Positions 6,551 to 6,661 of a stretch of DNA of 6,661 nt are shown here, piece after piece (the stretch's first letter is position 1; every line of letters begins with the position of its first letter). The translations under genes and the position numbers were made by a program. Source of the stretch: Oscillospiraceae bacterium (GTDB lineage Bacteria > Bacillota > Clostridia > Oscillospirales > Acutalibacteraceae); the NCBI GenBank assembly GCA_009779455.1, contig WREG01000109.1, forward strand, positions 1-6,661, in the 5' to 3' direction. The notes below the pieces were generated by a model. It searched no databases. It was given only the letters and a program-made list of their open reading frames with translations, and was not told the DNA's origin.

Positions 6551-6597
6551 CATTCCTTTCTGCGAAAGGCACCAACAAGGAATGAAATGTGGTTGCC
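6551..6597 (+). other. Nested hairpin with possible pseudoknot; candidate structured RNA
   Basis: CATTCC (6551-6556) pairs with GGAATG (6579-6584). Inside it, TTTC (6557-6560) pairs with GAAA (6564-6567) around a TGC loop, leaving an 11-nt bulge (6568-6578). The bulge's GGCACC (6568-6573) can pair with GGTTGCC (6591-6597) with one bulged T, forming a pseudoknot. I could not match this to any known riboswitch, 6S, SRP, RNase P or T-box consensus. The structure could be by chance, and the element may continue beyond the window. Confidence 0.3.
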
Positions 6598-6615
6598 AAT
6601 CGCTGTGGGTTTAAT

Positions 6616-6643
6616 TTGCCGTCCAAATCTGTTAAAATATACT
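6616..6643 (+). promoter_or_regulatory. Possible promoter near the window edge
   Basis: TTGCCG (6616-6621), 16 nt and TATACT (6638-6643) resemble a sigma-A promoter that could drive a gene beyond the window. A second TATACT occurs at 6655-6660. An inverted CCGTCC (6619-6624) and GGACGG (6649-6654) flank the -10 region and could be an operator or part of an RNA fold. Support is weak. Confidence 0.25.
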
Positions 6644-6661
6644 CTGTGGGACGGTATACTA

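Noticed and set aside
6540..6614. 24-codon frame starting ATG TTA AAG, Cys-rich near its end
   Set aside because: It has no Shine-Dalgarno, is very short and overlaps the hairpin region; likely chance.
6587..6661. Frame open to the window end from an ATG after AAGGA (MWLPIAVGLICRP...)
   Set aside because: Only 25 codons are visible, composition is unlike the neighbours and it overlaps the possible pseudoknot and promoter. It cannot be judged without more sequence.

Overview
The window looks like a chromosomal segment of a low-to-medium GC Clostridia-type Firmicute, probably an uncultured gut Oscillospirales-like lineage. The reasons are the AAGGAGGT-type Shine-Dalgarno sites, AT-rich intergenic DNA with near-consensus sigma-A promoters, a TasA/SipW-type exported protein, Firmicutes-style PheS and PheT, and an IreB (UPF0297) gene. 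Taxonomy is inferred from gene content and sequence style only.

Left part (1-1906): a 5'-truncated gene for an exported or membrane-anchored TasA/camelysin-like protein runs rightward and ends inside a perfect 12-bp palindrome at 1104-1130. A YhhN/TMEM86-family membrane protein gene converges on it from the minus strand, so the two stop codons are about 25 bp apart and the palindrome fills almost the whole gap. The AT-rich region 1907-2080 holds divergent promoters for yhhN (minus) and pheST (plus).

Centre (2081-5516): a complete pheS-pheT operon encodes both subunits of phenylalanyl-tRNA synthetase, with a 10-nt gap and a very strong Shine-Dalgarno for pheT. The predicted pheS leader is only about 29 nt, so there is no room for a T-box riboswitch.

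Right part (5517-6661): a near-consensus promoter (TTGAAA, 17 nt, TATAAT) drives ireB, followed 12 nt later by an uncharacterised 100-aa gene. Next comes a 14-bp hairpin that looks like a terminator and also carries the Shine-Dalgarno and TTG start of a 54-aa small gene at 6281-6445. The last 216 bp contain no convincing gene. They do hold two hairpins, one able to form a pseudoknot, and a possible promoter close to the window edge.

Most of the window is ordinary housekeeping DNA, and I see no defence system, mobile element or CRISPR array. The parts most worth a second look are the ireB / 100-aa / 54-aa cluster with its hairpin-embedded start site, and the structured, gene-free tail.
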